This document shows, piece by piece, positions 1 to 6,499 of a DNA stretch of 29,983 nt; the first letter of the stretch is position 1; every line of letters starts with the position of its first letter. The position numbers and the translations under genes are program-made. Below the pieces are notes generated by a model. The model was not told the origin of the DNA. It saw only the letters and a list, made by a program, of their open reading frames with translations, and did no database searches. This DNA is from Dokdonella_A sp039926025 (lineage in GTDB: Bacteria > Pseudomonadota > Gammaproteobacteria > Xanthomonadales > Rhodanobacteraceae): contig JBDSXV010000023.1 in assembly GCA_039926025.1 (NCBI GenBank), forward strand, positions 1 through 29,983. Reading direction: 5' to 3'.

Positions 1-383
1 AGGTGTTCCGCTTCGTCGCCGACACGCGCATTGCCAACCACACATTCAGCTACAACCCGCGCTCGATCGGCATCGAGCTGGTCAACATCGGCCGCTATCC
101 ACACTGGGGCGACAGCCGTTTCCAGGCCTTCACCGTGCCGTACACGGCGCAGCAGATCGAATCCCTGCGCGCATTGCTCGGCCAACTCCGCAACGATCAC
201 GCCAACCTGCGCTGGATTGCCGGCCACGAAGACCTCGACCGCCGCCTGGAACCCGCCAGCGACGATCCCTCGACGATGTTGCCACGGCGTCAGGACCCGG
301 GACCGTTGTTCCCCTGGGCCGAGGTGCTGGAAGGAACCGGGTTTGAACGACTTTCCGCTGCGGCGGTTGAACATTCGCCCTGA
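1..383 (+). CDS. N-acetylmuramoyl-L-alanine amidase, Amidase_2/AmpD type (5'-truncated)
   Basis: The window opens inside this gene, so only the last ~127 residues are visible and the true start lies upstream. The segment NPRSIGIELVN matches the conserved Amidase_2 strand that carries the catalytic glutamate. Downstream, AGHEDLD supplies a zinc-ligand histidine and RRQDPGPLFPW supplies the aspartate of the DPGPxFPW signature typical of AmpD/AmiD enzymes. Family members cleave the amide bond between MurNAc and L-Ala in murein or its turnover fragments. The N-terminus is missing, so cytoplasmic (AmpD-like) and exported (AmiD-like) forms cannot be told apart. The C-terminus is short, with no extra cell-wall-binding domain. 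Family assignment is firm; location and substrate are not. Confidence 0.85.
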   Translation, partial: VFRFVADTRIANHTFSYNPRSIGIELVNIGRYPHWGDSRFQAFTVPYTAQQIESLRALLGQLRNDHANLRWIAGHEDLDRRLEPASDDPSTMLPRRQDPGPLFPWAEVLEGTGFERLSAAAVEHSP

Positions 384-1213
384 ACGGGAGACCGTTGCGT
401 GTCGAGCCTCGAATCAGCCATTTGCAACGACGCACGACATCGGTCGACACGCGTATGGCGCCGCTTCATCGCTGCACCATAAAGATGCAGCAATGCACGC
501 CGAACTTTGACCTTTCCAAGAACGGGTTGCGCGCGTCCAACTCCGGCATGGAATGTCGAACCGTCGGCAGCGGCACGGCGCATCGAAAACTTGCATGCGT
601 CGATCGTGGAGTTGCACGCTCGCAAGTTCGAGTTGATGTGGTGAACCGACGAGATGCAGCGTCGCAGCTTCAGACTTGAATCTGTCGAACGAAAACCTTG
701 CACGCATCCAAGGTTTTCCTCGAACCATCCATGTTCGCCGTCCATGCATGCATCTTTCTGGTGCAGCGTCGCAAGTATTTCCTTGAGACGTCGAAGTATT
801 TCGTGGAAGGGTGCATCTCCAGCATGGAATGACCTATCCCAGGCATGGAAGGGTCGATCTCAAGCGTGCGTGGATCGACCGACGTCCTGAACGAGCCGAT
901 GGATTTCGTGCGCGGCTGCAGCGACGACAGCTATGCGTTGAGTCTGCGTGCCCTACGCAATGAGCCACGGATGACGCTGAACTTCGTCGAAGAGAAACGA
1001 TGCGAACGCCGCTGCTGCGCCGGCGGTTAAACCCGCACTTTGGTCTTGGTAACACTTACACCCGCGACTTCAACGTGTGGCACAGGAGCCAGCCGATCAT
1101 TGGGGGCGGGAGTCGGCGGCGAAGTGTTTGATCGTTTGCAGGAATTTCGCTTGACGTCGCGAGCATCTTGCTGAACGATCGTGCGCAACGCCCCAGAGGC
1201 GGGTTCGATATTG
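384..1213. other. Gene-free stretch with decayed repeats
   Basis: No open frame here has a family signature, a good ribosome binding site or convincing codon use. The short frames on both strands run through each other and are rich in R, S and C. The main structure is a degenerate tandem array of 21-bp units, clearest at 756-881 and traceable back to about 540. It could be a dead heptad-repeat gene or a minisatellite. Confidence 0.6.
756..881 (+). repeat. Degenerate 21-bp tandem array (six units)
   Basis: Six consecutive 21-bp units start at 756, 777, 798, 819, 840 and 861. They are easiest to see as translated heptads in the frame starting at 756: FWCSVAS, ISLRRRS, ISWKGAS, PAWNDLS, QAWKGRS, QACVDRP. 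At DNA level the units share a core like CATGGAA-GG and an end like GATCT. A second, weaker series with the same period lies at 581-643, where another frame reads IENLHA, SIVELHA, RKFELMW. No intact gene spans either block. Confidence 0.6.
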
Positions 1214-1220
1214 GTTAGGC
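1170..1220 (+). other. Possible degenerate integron site before cassette 1
   Basis: GTTAGGC at 1214-1220 fits the attC/attI core GTTRRRY and lies 50 bp upstream of a gene of lower GC. An R''-like GCTGAAC at 1170-1176 could pair with it, but the site would be only 51 bp long and the arms pair poorly. A single GTTRRRY is expected about once per kb by chance. The support is mainly positional: it is the left edge of a gene whose right edge has a much better attC. Confidence 0.3.
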
Positions 1221-1270
1221 GCACTCACACAGATTCGGCGCATCTCAAGAATAAGTGAAGCGAAGGAGAA

Positions 1271-2431
1271 ATGGGAACCATGGCTCAACGGAAACGGGCA
1301 ATTAAACCGAAGGCAATCAAGGATGCCAAGTCTGGAAGGAGTCGCAAGGCCCGTCCGTATCCAGCTTCGTCGTTCGATGATGCTCTCCCACTCGGCGACG
1401 CGATCATGAAGCACGCCGCTGGCGAGAAGGTGAGGCGGCTTACCCTTCTTCAGCAGATGGATAAGTCGCCAACCAGTGGTCCGACTAAGATGATGATCAC
1501 GAACTCTGGCAAGTATGGAATCACAACCGGTTCCTACGCAGCTGAGTATCTTGAACTGACCGAGCAGGGGCGAATGGCCGTCGATTCGTCGAAAGGCCCG
1601 CGCGAGCGAAGAGGTGCGTCGTTCGCGTTGGCAATCGGGGGCGTTGAGCCGTTCAAACTCCTCTACGATCAATACAAAGGGAAGCGCCTTCCAGAGCGGG
1701 AGGTCATGAAGGACGTGCTGCGCGATTCATCCATTGACGTTCCCGATGTTGACGAATGTGTGGATACGTTCACGGTCAACGTGAAAGGACTGGACCTTCT
1801 CCGCACCATTGGCGGAGCCGAAACACTTGTTCCAATTGAGCAGGTCGTTGATGAACTGCCAAGCGAAGAACGATCTGCCGAGCAAGGAAGAACGCAGCGA
1901 ATAGGGGTGATTGAGAAATCATCTCCGCAAGTGATCACAGCGAAAGACTGGAAGAATATTTGCTTCTACATTACACCGATCGGCTCCGATGACAGCGAAG
2001 AACGGAAGCATGCAGATCTCTTCACCTCGTCATTGGTGCAGCCGGCCCTTGATGAGCTCGGTCTGACTTTGGTCCGCGCGGATAACATCGGCGAGCCTGG
2101 GATGATTACCTCGCAGATTATTGAGTATCTCAAACGCTCGCGATTGGCTATTGCCGATCTGTCGTACTTGAATCCCAACGTATTCTATGAGGTTGCGCTA
2201 CGTCATGCGCTGCGCTTGCCCGTGGTTCAGCTCATCAGAAAGGCCGATCGTCTACCGTTCGACGTCAATCAGTCTCGCACATTGGTGCTCGATACCACCG
2301 ACATCTACACTTTGGTACCCAAACTACAGACGTATCGATCTGAGATAGCCAATCAAGCCCGAAAGGCGTTAGAGGATCCCGAAAGCGTCGGCAATCCTAT
2401 TAGCGTGTTCTTCCCCGATTTCTATAAATAG
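1271..2431 (+). CDS. Winged-helix plus TIR/deoxyribosyltransferase-like protein, possible defence or stress effector
   Basis: The 386-aa protein has three parts. Residues 1-30 are Lys/Arg-rich. Residues ~34-200 resemble a winged-helix/DUF5343-like module, with short matches KYGITTGSY and AEYLELT. Residues ~228-360 form a Rossmann-like domain containing FYITPIG, a GxITSQI helix, IADLSYLNPNVFYE and a pocket strand LPVVQLI. This arrangement is known from TIR-like and nucleoside 2-deoxyribosyltransferase-like effector domains, where the NPNVFYE segment carries the likely catalytic glutamate. A role in NAD or nucleotide cleavage is inference. The gene lies alone between a possible recombination site and a good attC, as an integron cassette would. 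GC is lower than in the core genes. AAGGAG at 1263-1268 is 2 nt from the ATG at 1271 and 11 nt from a second ATG at 1280, so residue 4 may be the real start. Confidence 0.7.
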   Translation: MGTMAQRKRAIKPKAIKDAKSGRSRKARPYPASSFDDALPLGDAIMKHAAGEKVRRLTLLQQMDKSPTSGPTKMMITNSGKYGITTGSYAAEYLELTEQGRMAVDSSKGPRERRGASFALAIGGVEPFKLLYDQYKGKRLPEREVMKDVLRDSSIDVPDVDECVDTFTVNVKGLDLLRTIGGAETLVPIEQVVDELPSEERSAEQGRTQRIGVIEKSSPQVITAKDWKNICFYITPIGSDDSEERKHADLFTSSLVQPALDELGLTLVRADNIGEPGMITSQIIEYLKRSRLAIADLSYLNPNVFYEVALRHALRLPVVQLIRKADRLPFDVNQSRTLVLDTTDIYTLVPKLQTYRSEIANQARKALEDPESVGNPISVFFPDFYK

Positions 2432-2466
2432 TTGTTAGTCGAGGTGAACGAGCGGCGCCAACGGGC

Positions 2467-2526
2467 GCCCAACGGCTGCATAAGGCGGACAGTACGACGC
2501 GCCCCCGCTGTTGCTGAGCGTTAGGC
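2467..2526 (+). other. attC-like recombination site (cassette 1/2 boundary)
   Basis: This 60-bp site starts with GCCCAAC (2467-2473, fits RYYYAAC) and ends with GTTAGGC (2520-2526, fits GTTRRRY). The outer 8 bases pair with one mismatch. Inside, AAGGCGG and CCGCTGTT pair imperfectly like the L'' and L' boxes, with an unpaired central loop. Length and order match classical 59-bp elements. It starts 36 bp after the stop codon of the upstream gene and ends 40 bp before the next start, as expected for a cassette junction. Confidence 0.7.
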
Positions 2527-2566
2527 ATCACGAGACTTAGTCAGGCTCATCACTCTGAGAATACAA

Positions 2567-3028
2567 ATGAGAACTGCTGACATCAGAACACTCGTCCGGG
2601 AAATTTTATGTGCCATGCCCCAGCCTTATTCGCACCACGTAATTGATGAAGTCTTCGCTGCAATAGAGCTAGACTCGAGCTGGCGCAATCGTTACGACTC
2701 GCTCTGCTCAAGCCTTGGGCGCGACGTAGTCAATAACTGGGGCGGGCGCTGGATTGCTCTGACTCTGGGAAAAGTGGGGGAACAACAAGTTCCCAGCAGG
2801 AAAAGTAAACTTATTGGCTCATACTCCATCTTGGACACTGATGCGAAAATAGTCGCTCGGAAGCCAAACCGGGTTGAAGCACTTCAGTTGATGTCCGATT
2901 ACTATAAGATCCATAAGGGAAAACTGCCGCCACAAATTCGCAATCTTCGAGATCTTATCGTCGATCTTCTTATTGAAGGAATGTCGGTGGAGGATGCTTT
3001 TTTCGAGGCCTTAAAGAGTGGTGCCTAA
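2567..3028 (+). CDS. Hypothetical cassette protein, 153 aa
   Basis: No function is recognised. The protein is soluble, with no signal peptide or membrane segment. Its N-terminal part (1-60) looks helical and contains DVVNNWGGRW (residues ~54-63), a tryptophan/glycine turn that looks like a conserved core. A basic stretch (PSRKSKLIGSYS, ~77-88) follows. The C-terminal ~45 residues are also helical and resemble a small helical-bundle regulatory domain. The gene lies between two attC-like sites in the same direction as its neighbours, and the stop codon TAA is embedded in the GCCTAAC core of the next site, which is typical of gene cassettes. GC is well below that of the core genes. The ribosome binding site is weak, so the start is the first reasonable ATG rather than a proven one. 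Confidence 0.65.
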   Translation: MRTADIRTLVREILCAMPQPYSHHVIDEVFAAIELDSSWRNRYDSLCSSLGRDVVNNWGGRWIALTLGKVGEQQVPSRKSKLIGSYSILDTDAKIVARKPNRVEALQLMSDYYKIHKGKLPPQIRNLRDLIVDLLIEGMSVEDAFFEALKSGA

Positions 3029-3080
3029 CTCATTCCAGCGGGATTGCTTTTAGTGCGCGAATTTAATTCAAGAGTTTGTG
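3023..3080 (+). other. attC-like recombination site (cassette 2/3 boundary), decayed right end
   Basis: The left half is canonical: GCCTAAC (3023-3029), a short spacer, then CCAGCGGGA as an L''-like box. The right half reads TTTAATTCAAGAGTTTG, close to the usual L'-spacer-R' run TTAATTCAAGCGTTAG, but the R' core (GTTTGTG, 3074-3080) departs from GTTRRRY after the invariant GTT. Total length is 58 bp, right for a short attC. The stop codon of the upstream gene overlaps the site. Confidence 0.55.
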
Positions 3081-3114
3081 CCCAATGCGTCGCGGCGATC
3101 AATGAGGTAAGAGC

Positions 3115-3492
3115 ATGGAGGAATGGAGCGCCCTTGTACCAACTGAGGGAAATGCTTATTGCTTGTTCGCCGGAGAGCTGGAGCGCGATCCACTCGTCTT
3201 GTTCCACGCAACACCCCACCGTCACAAAGATTCAATCGTCTGCGGCGGCTTTCAGTCCGCGTCCAGCCTAGGCGTCGGAGAGCTACAATCCGTATCTTAT
3301 GCCAAGAAGAGCTCTACCTGTCTTGCTTATGTGGGCCGCAGCGTTAGCGAAGACTACGTTGTATTCGCCGTTAGATTCGAGTCGTTGGATCGGGTGGCTA
3401 ACAACGAATCTGACATCCATGTTTACGATCACAGCATTCAACCAAAGATTCTTGGCTTTTGCGTGCTCAAGGCTGGATTTCGTATTGCGTAG
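3115..3492 (+). CDS. Hypothetical cassette protein, possible ADP-ribosyltransferase-like fold
   Basis: This 125-aa soluble protein is not assigned to a family with confidence. Residues ~28-50 (LVLFHATPHRHKDSIV, then CGGF) resemble the first strand of KptA/PARP-like ADP-ribosyltransferase folds, where an H-x-T/S pair binds NAD and a Gly-rich turn follows. Later strands YVVFAVRFESL and ILGFCVL fit a small alpha/beta domain. There is no signal peptide. The likely SD is GAGG about 8 nt before the ATG. The gene follows the second attC-like site directly and has cassette-like spacing. Its own downstream attC is not recognisable; a cluster of palindromic repeats begins about 70 bp after the stop and may have replaced it. 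It could be a toxin, an immunity partner or something unrelated. Confidence 0.55.
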   Translation: MEEWSALVPTEGNAYCLFAGELERDPLVLFHATPHRHKDSIVCGGFQSASSLGVGELQSVSYAKKSSTCLAYVGRSVSEDYVVFAVRFESLDRVANNESDIHVYDHSIQPKILGFCVLKAGFRIA

Positions 3493-3563
3493 GCATGGCA
3501 CGAAATCGCGGCCAACACGAAATTGGTGCTAGGGAGCCTGTGGCGGTTTCAACTCTGAACATG

Positions 3564-3597
3564 AAGCCGGAATTGGGGTCAAGCCGGAATTGGGGTC
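3564..3597 (+). repeat. 17-bp perfect tandem duplication
   Basis: AAGCCGGAATTGGGGTC occurs twice head to tail at 3564-3580 and 3581-3597, just upstream of a palindromic element that also begins with GGGGTC. Confidence 0.85.
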
Positions 3598-3643
3598 GGG
3601 TTCATTTCTGGCGACAAACAAATGAACCTGACCGTATTCCTCA
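3592..3643 (+). repeat. REP-like palindromic element, copy 1
   Basis: This 52-bp segment matches 6446-6497 at 48 of 52 positions in the same orientation. It contains the inverted arms GGTTCATTT and AAATGAACC around a 12-nt loop. It is the GGGGTC-GGTTCATTT type of short repeat seen dispersed in Xanthomonadales genomes. The other copy abuts an IS1182 remnant. Confidence 0.8.
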
Positions 3644-3654
3644 TCAGCGTAGAA

Positions 3655-3728
3655 ATCGGGGCCAGGTGTAATTGATCGCCCGCATTGAACGCGTCTGACG
3701 GTGAATGGAAATTACACCTGGCCCCGAT
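3655..3728. repeat. 19-bp perfect inverted repeat
   Basis: ATCGGGGCCAGGTGTAATT at 3655-3673 is exactly inverted at 3710-3728, with 36 nt between the arms. The inner part, ATCGGGGCCAG, occurs a third time at 3770-3780. Together 3718-3780 forms a 63-bp unit with 11-bp perfect terminal inverted repeats, like a miniature mobile element. Confidence 0.85.
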
Positions 3729-3735
3729 ATCAGCA

Positions 3736-3802
3736 GACTCCCTTGATCGCCTCGCCTTATGCGAGCAAGATCGGGGCCAGTTTTTCTACAGCCTCGTTAG
3801 AC
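3736..3802 (+). repeat. ~67-bp dispersed repeat ending in a GTTRRRY core, copy 1
   Basis: This segment closely matches 6878-6943: CTTGATCGCCTCGC, then TT-TGCGAGCAAGATCG, GCCAG, a T-run and CTCGTT. It contains the hairpin CTCGC-CTTAT-GCGAG. Both copies end in a GTTRRRY box (GTTAGAC here, 3796-3802) and both are followed within ~15 nt by the start codon of a gene on the + strand. It may be the right half of an attC or an IS end that landed next to one. Confidence 0.65.
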
Positions 3803-3805
3803 CCT

Positions 3806-4219
3806 ATGGACATACTGCGCCGAGTATTCAACACCCTTTCTGCGCTCCTGATCCTTGGAGCGGCAGGCCTGCTCATGGTTCTTGGCGCCGCCAACATCGG
3901 ACTACCGGTGGCGTTTCTGGGCTTGCTAGCCGGAGTCCCGGCAGTGGCTCACCTGATCGCCTTTGCATTGGCTTGGGGCAGCAGCTCGGAGCGAGTCGCT
4001 GCGCGGAAGGCTGCACTTGGACTATCACTTTCTTCGGTGTCTTTCTTTGTTTGGCTTGTCGTTTGTACAGGGATCGTTGAGGCAAGCTTCACCGGCACAC
4101 TCGCCAGTCACGGCATGCACTTTCTTGTCTTGCTGGTCGGCGCGCTGCTCCTCCTCATTTCCGCCGCACTCAATATTGGCTACTTTAGCTCCGCGCTGAT
4201 CGCTGCGAGCCCTAACTAG
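3806..4219 (+). CDS. Small integral membrane protein, 4 TM, unknown function
   Basis: The 137-aa protein has four hydrophobic segments at about residues 9-30, 33-55, 74-95 and 107-130, with short polar loops and an RVAARKAALG loop in the middle that should face the cytoplasm. No catalytic motif is visible. The ATG at 3806 is preferred because upstream codons belong to the dispersed repeat and read the same spurious peptide at the second copy. The gene begins 3 nt after a GTTRRRY box and ends at CCCTAAC (4210-4216) overlapping its last codons, so it has the shape of an integron gene cassette. However, no full attC can be drawn on the right. There is no clear Shine-Dalgarno, which is common in cassette genes. 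Confidence 0.6.
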   Translation: MDILRRVFNTLSALLILGAAGLLMVLGAANIGLPVAFLGLLAGVPAVAHLIAFALAWGSSSERVAARKAALGLSLSSVSFFVWLVVCTGIVEASFTGTLASHGMHFLVLLVGALLLLISAALNIGYFSSALIAASPN

Positions 4220-4736
4220 TCCGTAAGAGACTTCCCGCCAACTCCGAGCGCATGAGGCTTTTGCCCTGGGCTTTCAGGCCACTGCTGGTCGAGGTGTTGT
4301 CTTGATGGTGCGTGTTGCCTAGTGCATGTCAGTGCTGCGGGTACAACGAATGTCAGGCTGCATTTCCGTAATCGGTCTTGTTGCATCGCTGCGGCTCATG
4401 CGGACCAGGGTACAAACTGCGCCCGGAGACCTCGTTCATTCATTGGTGTCGTCGGTGTTCGAGGATCAATCGAAGTGCCTTGTCGACGTCCGACCAGTGG
4501 ACTGTAACGTTCATTCGGGAGATGGATCGCGAAGCGGATCGTGGTGCCGGGCGCCGGCCAGGAGCGAGGCCCATAGCGGTGGCTATAGGCCGAGTGAGGG
4601 CCAAGTCCAGCGCTGCGAGACCGAGCGAGCCGCTCCCGAAATGAGCGTTACAGCCCATCAGTTAGTCAGGTTCTCTCCGGGTGGGTCTGACCCGTTGCTA
4701 CCGCGCTGCGCTGACGATGAAGCGGAATCTCGTTGA
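4220..4736. other. Gene-free stretch between cassette-like gene and IS remnants
   Basis: Several short frames cross this stretch, but none has a recognisable family, a ribosome binding site or consistent codon use. The one clear structure is a 152-bp palindromic element at 4502-4653. Confidence 0.5.
4502..4653. repeat. MITE-like palindromic element
   Basis: The left end CTGTAACGTTCATTCGGGAG (4502-4521) is inverted at 4633-4653 with one mismatch and one extra base. Near the centre, GGCCCATAGC and GCTATAGGCC form a second stem of 9/10 pairs around GGTG. Nested arms, ~150-bp length and no coding capacity fit a miniature inverted-repeat element. No target-site duplication is obvious. Confidence 0.6.
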
Positions 4737-4940
4737 CTAAGCGGCGTGAGCTTGCTGCTGCATCGGATGATGGAGGCACACGTGCGGGTCGTAGTCCACG
4801 CCGTGCGCCAGCATCGTCCAGATCTGCCGGGCATGTTCGTTGGCGATCGCGACCAGCAACTTGCCGAAGGGTAGCCGTCCATCGAGTGCGCGTATCCACT
4901 CGTGCAGTTCTTGCCGTTGCGATAGAGGGTCTTGGCAGCG
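4737..4940 (-). pseudogene. IS110-family transposase remnant (C-terminus)
   Basis: Read on the minus strand, this frame gives about 65 residues ending at a TAG at 4737. It contains QELHEWIRAL, KLLVAIANEHARQIW and MLAHGVDYDP. That is the usual C-terminal end of IS110-type transposases: a helix, then xVAIANKxARQxWAxLxxxxDYD. The start, the RuvC-like N-terminal domain and the serine motif are all missing, so this is a dead fragment. It abuts an IS1182 fragment on the same strand in another frame. Confidence 0.65.
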
Positions 4941-5065
4941 GGACAGATCACGTGCGATTGGCCGGCGGCGACGACGCAGCGGTCGGCGCCAAACACCGTC
5001 GGTTTCGTCGTTCGGCGTGATTTGCCATGGAGCGGATCGGGTTTGCTCGTGTGCTTTTCCTGATC
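4907..5065 (-). pseudogene. IS1182-family transposase remnant (middle part)
   Basis: The minus-strand frame reads KPDPLHGKSRR, KPTVFGADRC and then HVICPAAKTLYRNGKN. This matches the region of IS1182-type transposases where a PDPLxDK stretch is followed by a Cys-containing CPAGKxLYxNG motif. A stop codon closes the frame upstream and homology ends at ~4907. The N-terminal part of the same transposase type lies on the same strand at 6500-6870, in the order expected if one element was split. Confidence 0.6.
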
Positions 5066-5095
5066 AAATCATTGGGGGCGAAGGTAGTTAAACGG

Positions 5096-5517
5096 GAGAT
5101 GGTCGAGTGCGCGTTGAACCGACCGGCGACCCGCCAGCCGAGCGGCAGGTCGCGCTGCGCATCGCCTGAGGACGGCGCCGTTTGACTACATCCGCCCCCT
5201 TAGATCGGATCATGGTATGTCCGCCCTGGACAGTCGGATGGATGGGCGTCCGTGCGCAACAGGATGTCCTCGCTGGACAGGAACAGGATTGCGCATTAGC
5301 GCAGCACGCGCCGAGTGGCGATGGCCACCGGCAGATATCCGAAATGCATGACGATGCGCGTAGGCATATCCTGACGAGCGCTTTGTGCAAGCACGGCGAC
5401 GATTAAAAAGTGGTCCAACGAAGATTGCCAAAACTGGACCAATTCACGGGTCCAGCCAACGCGTACGGTATGACCCAGCCCCGGCCAGCGCGCGGGCGAT
5501 ACCGGAGAGCCGCGAGC
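5096..5517. other. Gene-free stretch upstream of MBL-fold gene
   Basis: No coding region can be supported here. The stretch lies between transposase remnants and the MBL-fold gene, and may be further decayed insertion-sequence DNA. I could not identify a family in any frame. Confidence 0.4.
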
Positions 5518-6324
5518 ATGCCCCGCTACATCTGTGAAACCTGCGGCACCCAGCACGCGGAAACGGCCATACCACCCTCGCACTGCGTCATCTGCGAGGA
5601 CGAACGCCAGTATGTCGGCTGGAACGGCCAGACCTGGACCACGCACACCGCGCTCGCGAAGACATACGCGCTTCGCCTCGAAGACGATGCCGGTCTGCTC
5701 GGTATCGGACTGCCTTCGGACTTCGCCATTCCGCAGCGCGCGCTGATGCTGCCAACGGATGCGGGCAATATCCTCTGGGAATGCGTCAGCCTCGTCACCG
5801 ATGAAGCCTTGGCGGCGCTGGCGGCGCGCGGCGGTGTCGATCACATCGTGATCTCGCATCCGCACTTCCATTCTTCGATGGTGGAATGGAGCGAAGCACT
5901 GGGTGGCGTCCCTATCCTGCTGCACGAAGCGGACAAGGCCTGGGTGCTGCGCGCTTCTTCGCGCATTCGCTACTGGAGCGGTGACGACCATGTACTTTCC
6001 AATGCGGTCACCCTGGTTCGTTGCGGCGGCCATTTCCCCGGCAGCACGGCGCTGCACTGGCGCGACGGACCACGCGCAGGTGGTGCCTTGTTTCCGGGCG
6101 ACGCGCTGCAGGTCGTTTCCGACCGTCGCCACGTGACCTTCATGTACAGCTATCCGAACTACATCCCGATGAAGCCGAGCGCCGTGCGCGCGATGCAAGC
6201 CCGCCTTGCGCGCTACGCGTTCGAGGATGTCTATGGATACACATGGGGCCGCAACATCATCGGCGCAGCGCGAACAGCGGTCGACGCCTCGTTCGATCGC
6301 TATCTGCAGGCCGTTTCGAACTGA
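5518..6324 (+). CDS. MBL-fold metallo-hydrolase with N-terminal zinc ribbon
   Basis: The 268-aa protein starts with a likely zinc ribbon, C6-x2-C9 and C23-x2-C26, followed by a metallo-beta-lactamase fold. The metal motif is VISHPHFHSS: H114 and H116 are in place, but the usual HxHxDH has His at 118 instead of the Asp. The third histidine is in GGHFPGS (H172) and the bridging Asp in LFPGDAL (D195). The last metal-site strand is GYTWGRN. This variant may bind one metal. Substrate is unknown; relatives hydrolyse esters or thioesters. The ATG at 5518 is chosen because the zinc ribbon begins there and GGAGAG lies 8 nt upstream. The gene is flanked on both sides by IS1182 fragments, so it may have arrived with, or inserted into, mobile DNA. 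Codon use looks like the core genes. Confidence 0.8.
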   Translation: MPRYICETCGTQHAETAIPPSHCVICEDERQYVGWNGQTWTTHTALAKTYALRLEDDAGLLGIGLPSDFAIPQRALMLPTDAGNILWECVSLVTDEALAALAARGGVDHIVISHPHFHSSMVEWSEALGGVPILLHEADKAWVLRASSRIRYWSGDDHVLSNAVTLVRCGGHFPGSTALHWRDGPRAGGALFPGDALQVVSDRRHVTFMYSYPNYIPMKPSAVRAMQARLARYAFEDVYGYTWGRNIIGAARTAVDASFDRYLQAVSN

Positions 6325-6445
6325 CTGTGCCGCACGCGAATGCCGCGCGGAACATTCTCTTGATCCGTCAATCGATGGAGCCAGGCATGCCTGCAATCCG
6401 TTCTCTTTCGCATCGATTGCGGACGTTGCTCATTGCAGCGGAAAT

Positions 6446-6497
6446 GGGGTCAAGTTCATTTCCGGCGACAAGCAAATGAACCTGACCGTATTCCTCA
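6446..6497 (+). repeat. REP-like palindromic element, copy 2
   Basis: This is the second copy of the 52-bp element at 3592-3643 (four differences). It carries GTTCATTT and AAATGAAC inverted arms. It sits exactly where homology of the IS1182 remnant ends, which suggests it marks the deletion or insertion end. Confidence 0.8.
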
Positions 6498-6499
6498 GC

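Noticed and set aside
1026..1032. Isolated GTTAAAC as a further attC core
   Set aside because: GTTRRRY occurs about once per kb by chance and no pairing arm or gene border is nearby.
384..1213. Search for an integron integrase upstream of the first cassette
   Set aside because: No frame on either strand shows tyrosine-recombinase motifs.
5296..6396. Minus-strand open frame of ~366 codons
   Set aside because: Shadow of the MBL-fold gene, whose zinc ribbon and metal motifs are on the plus strand.
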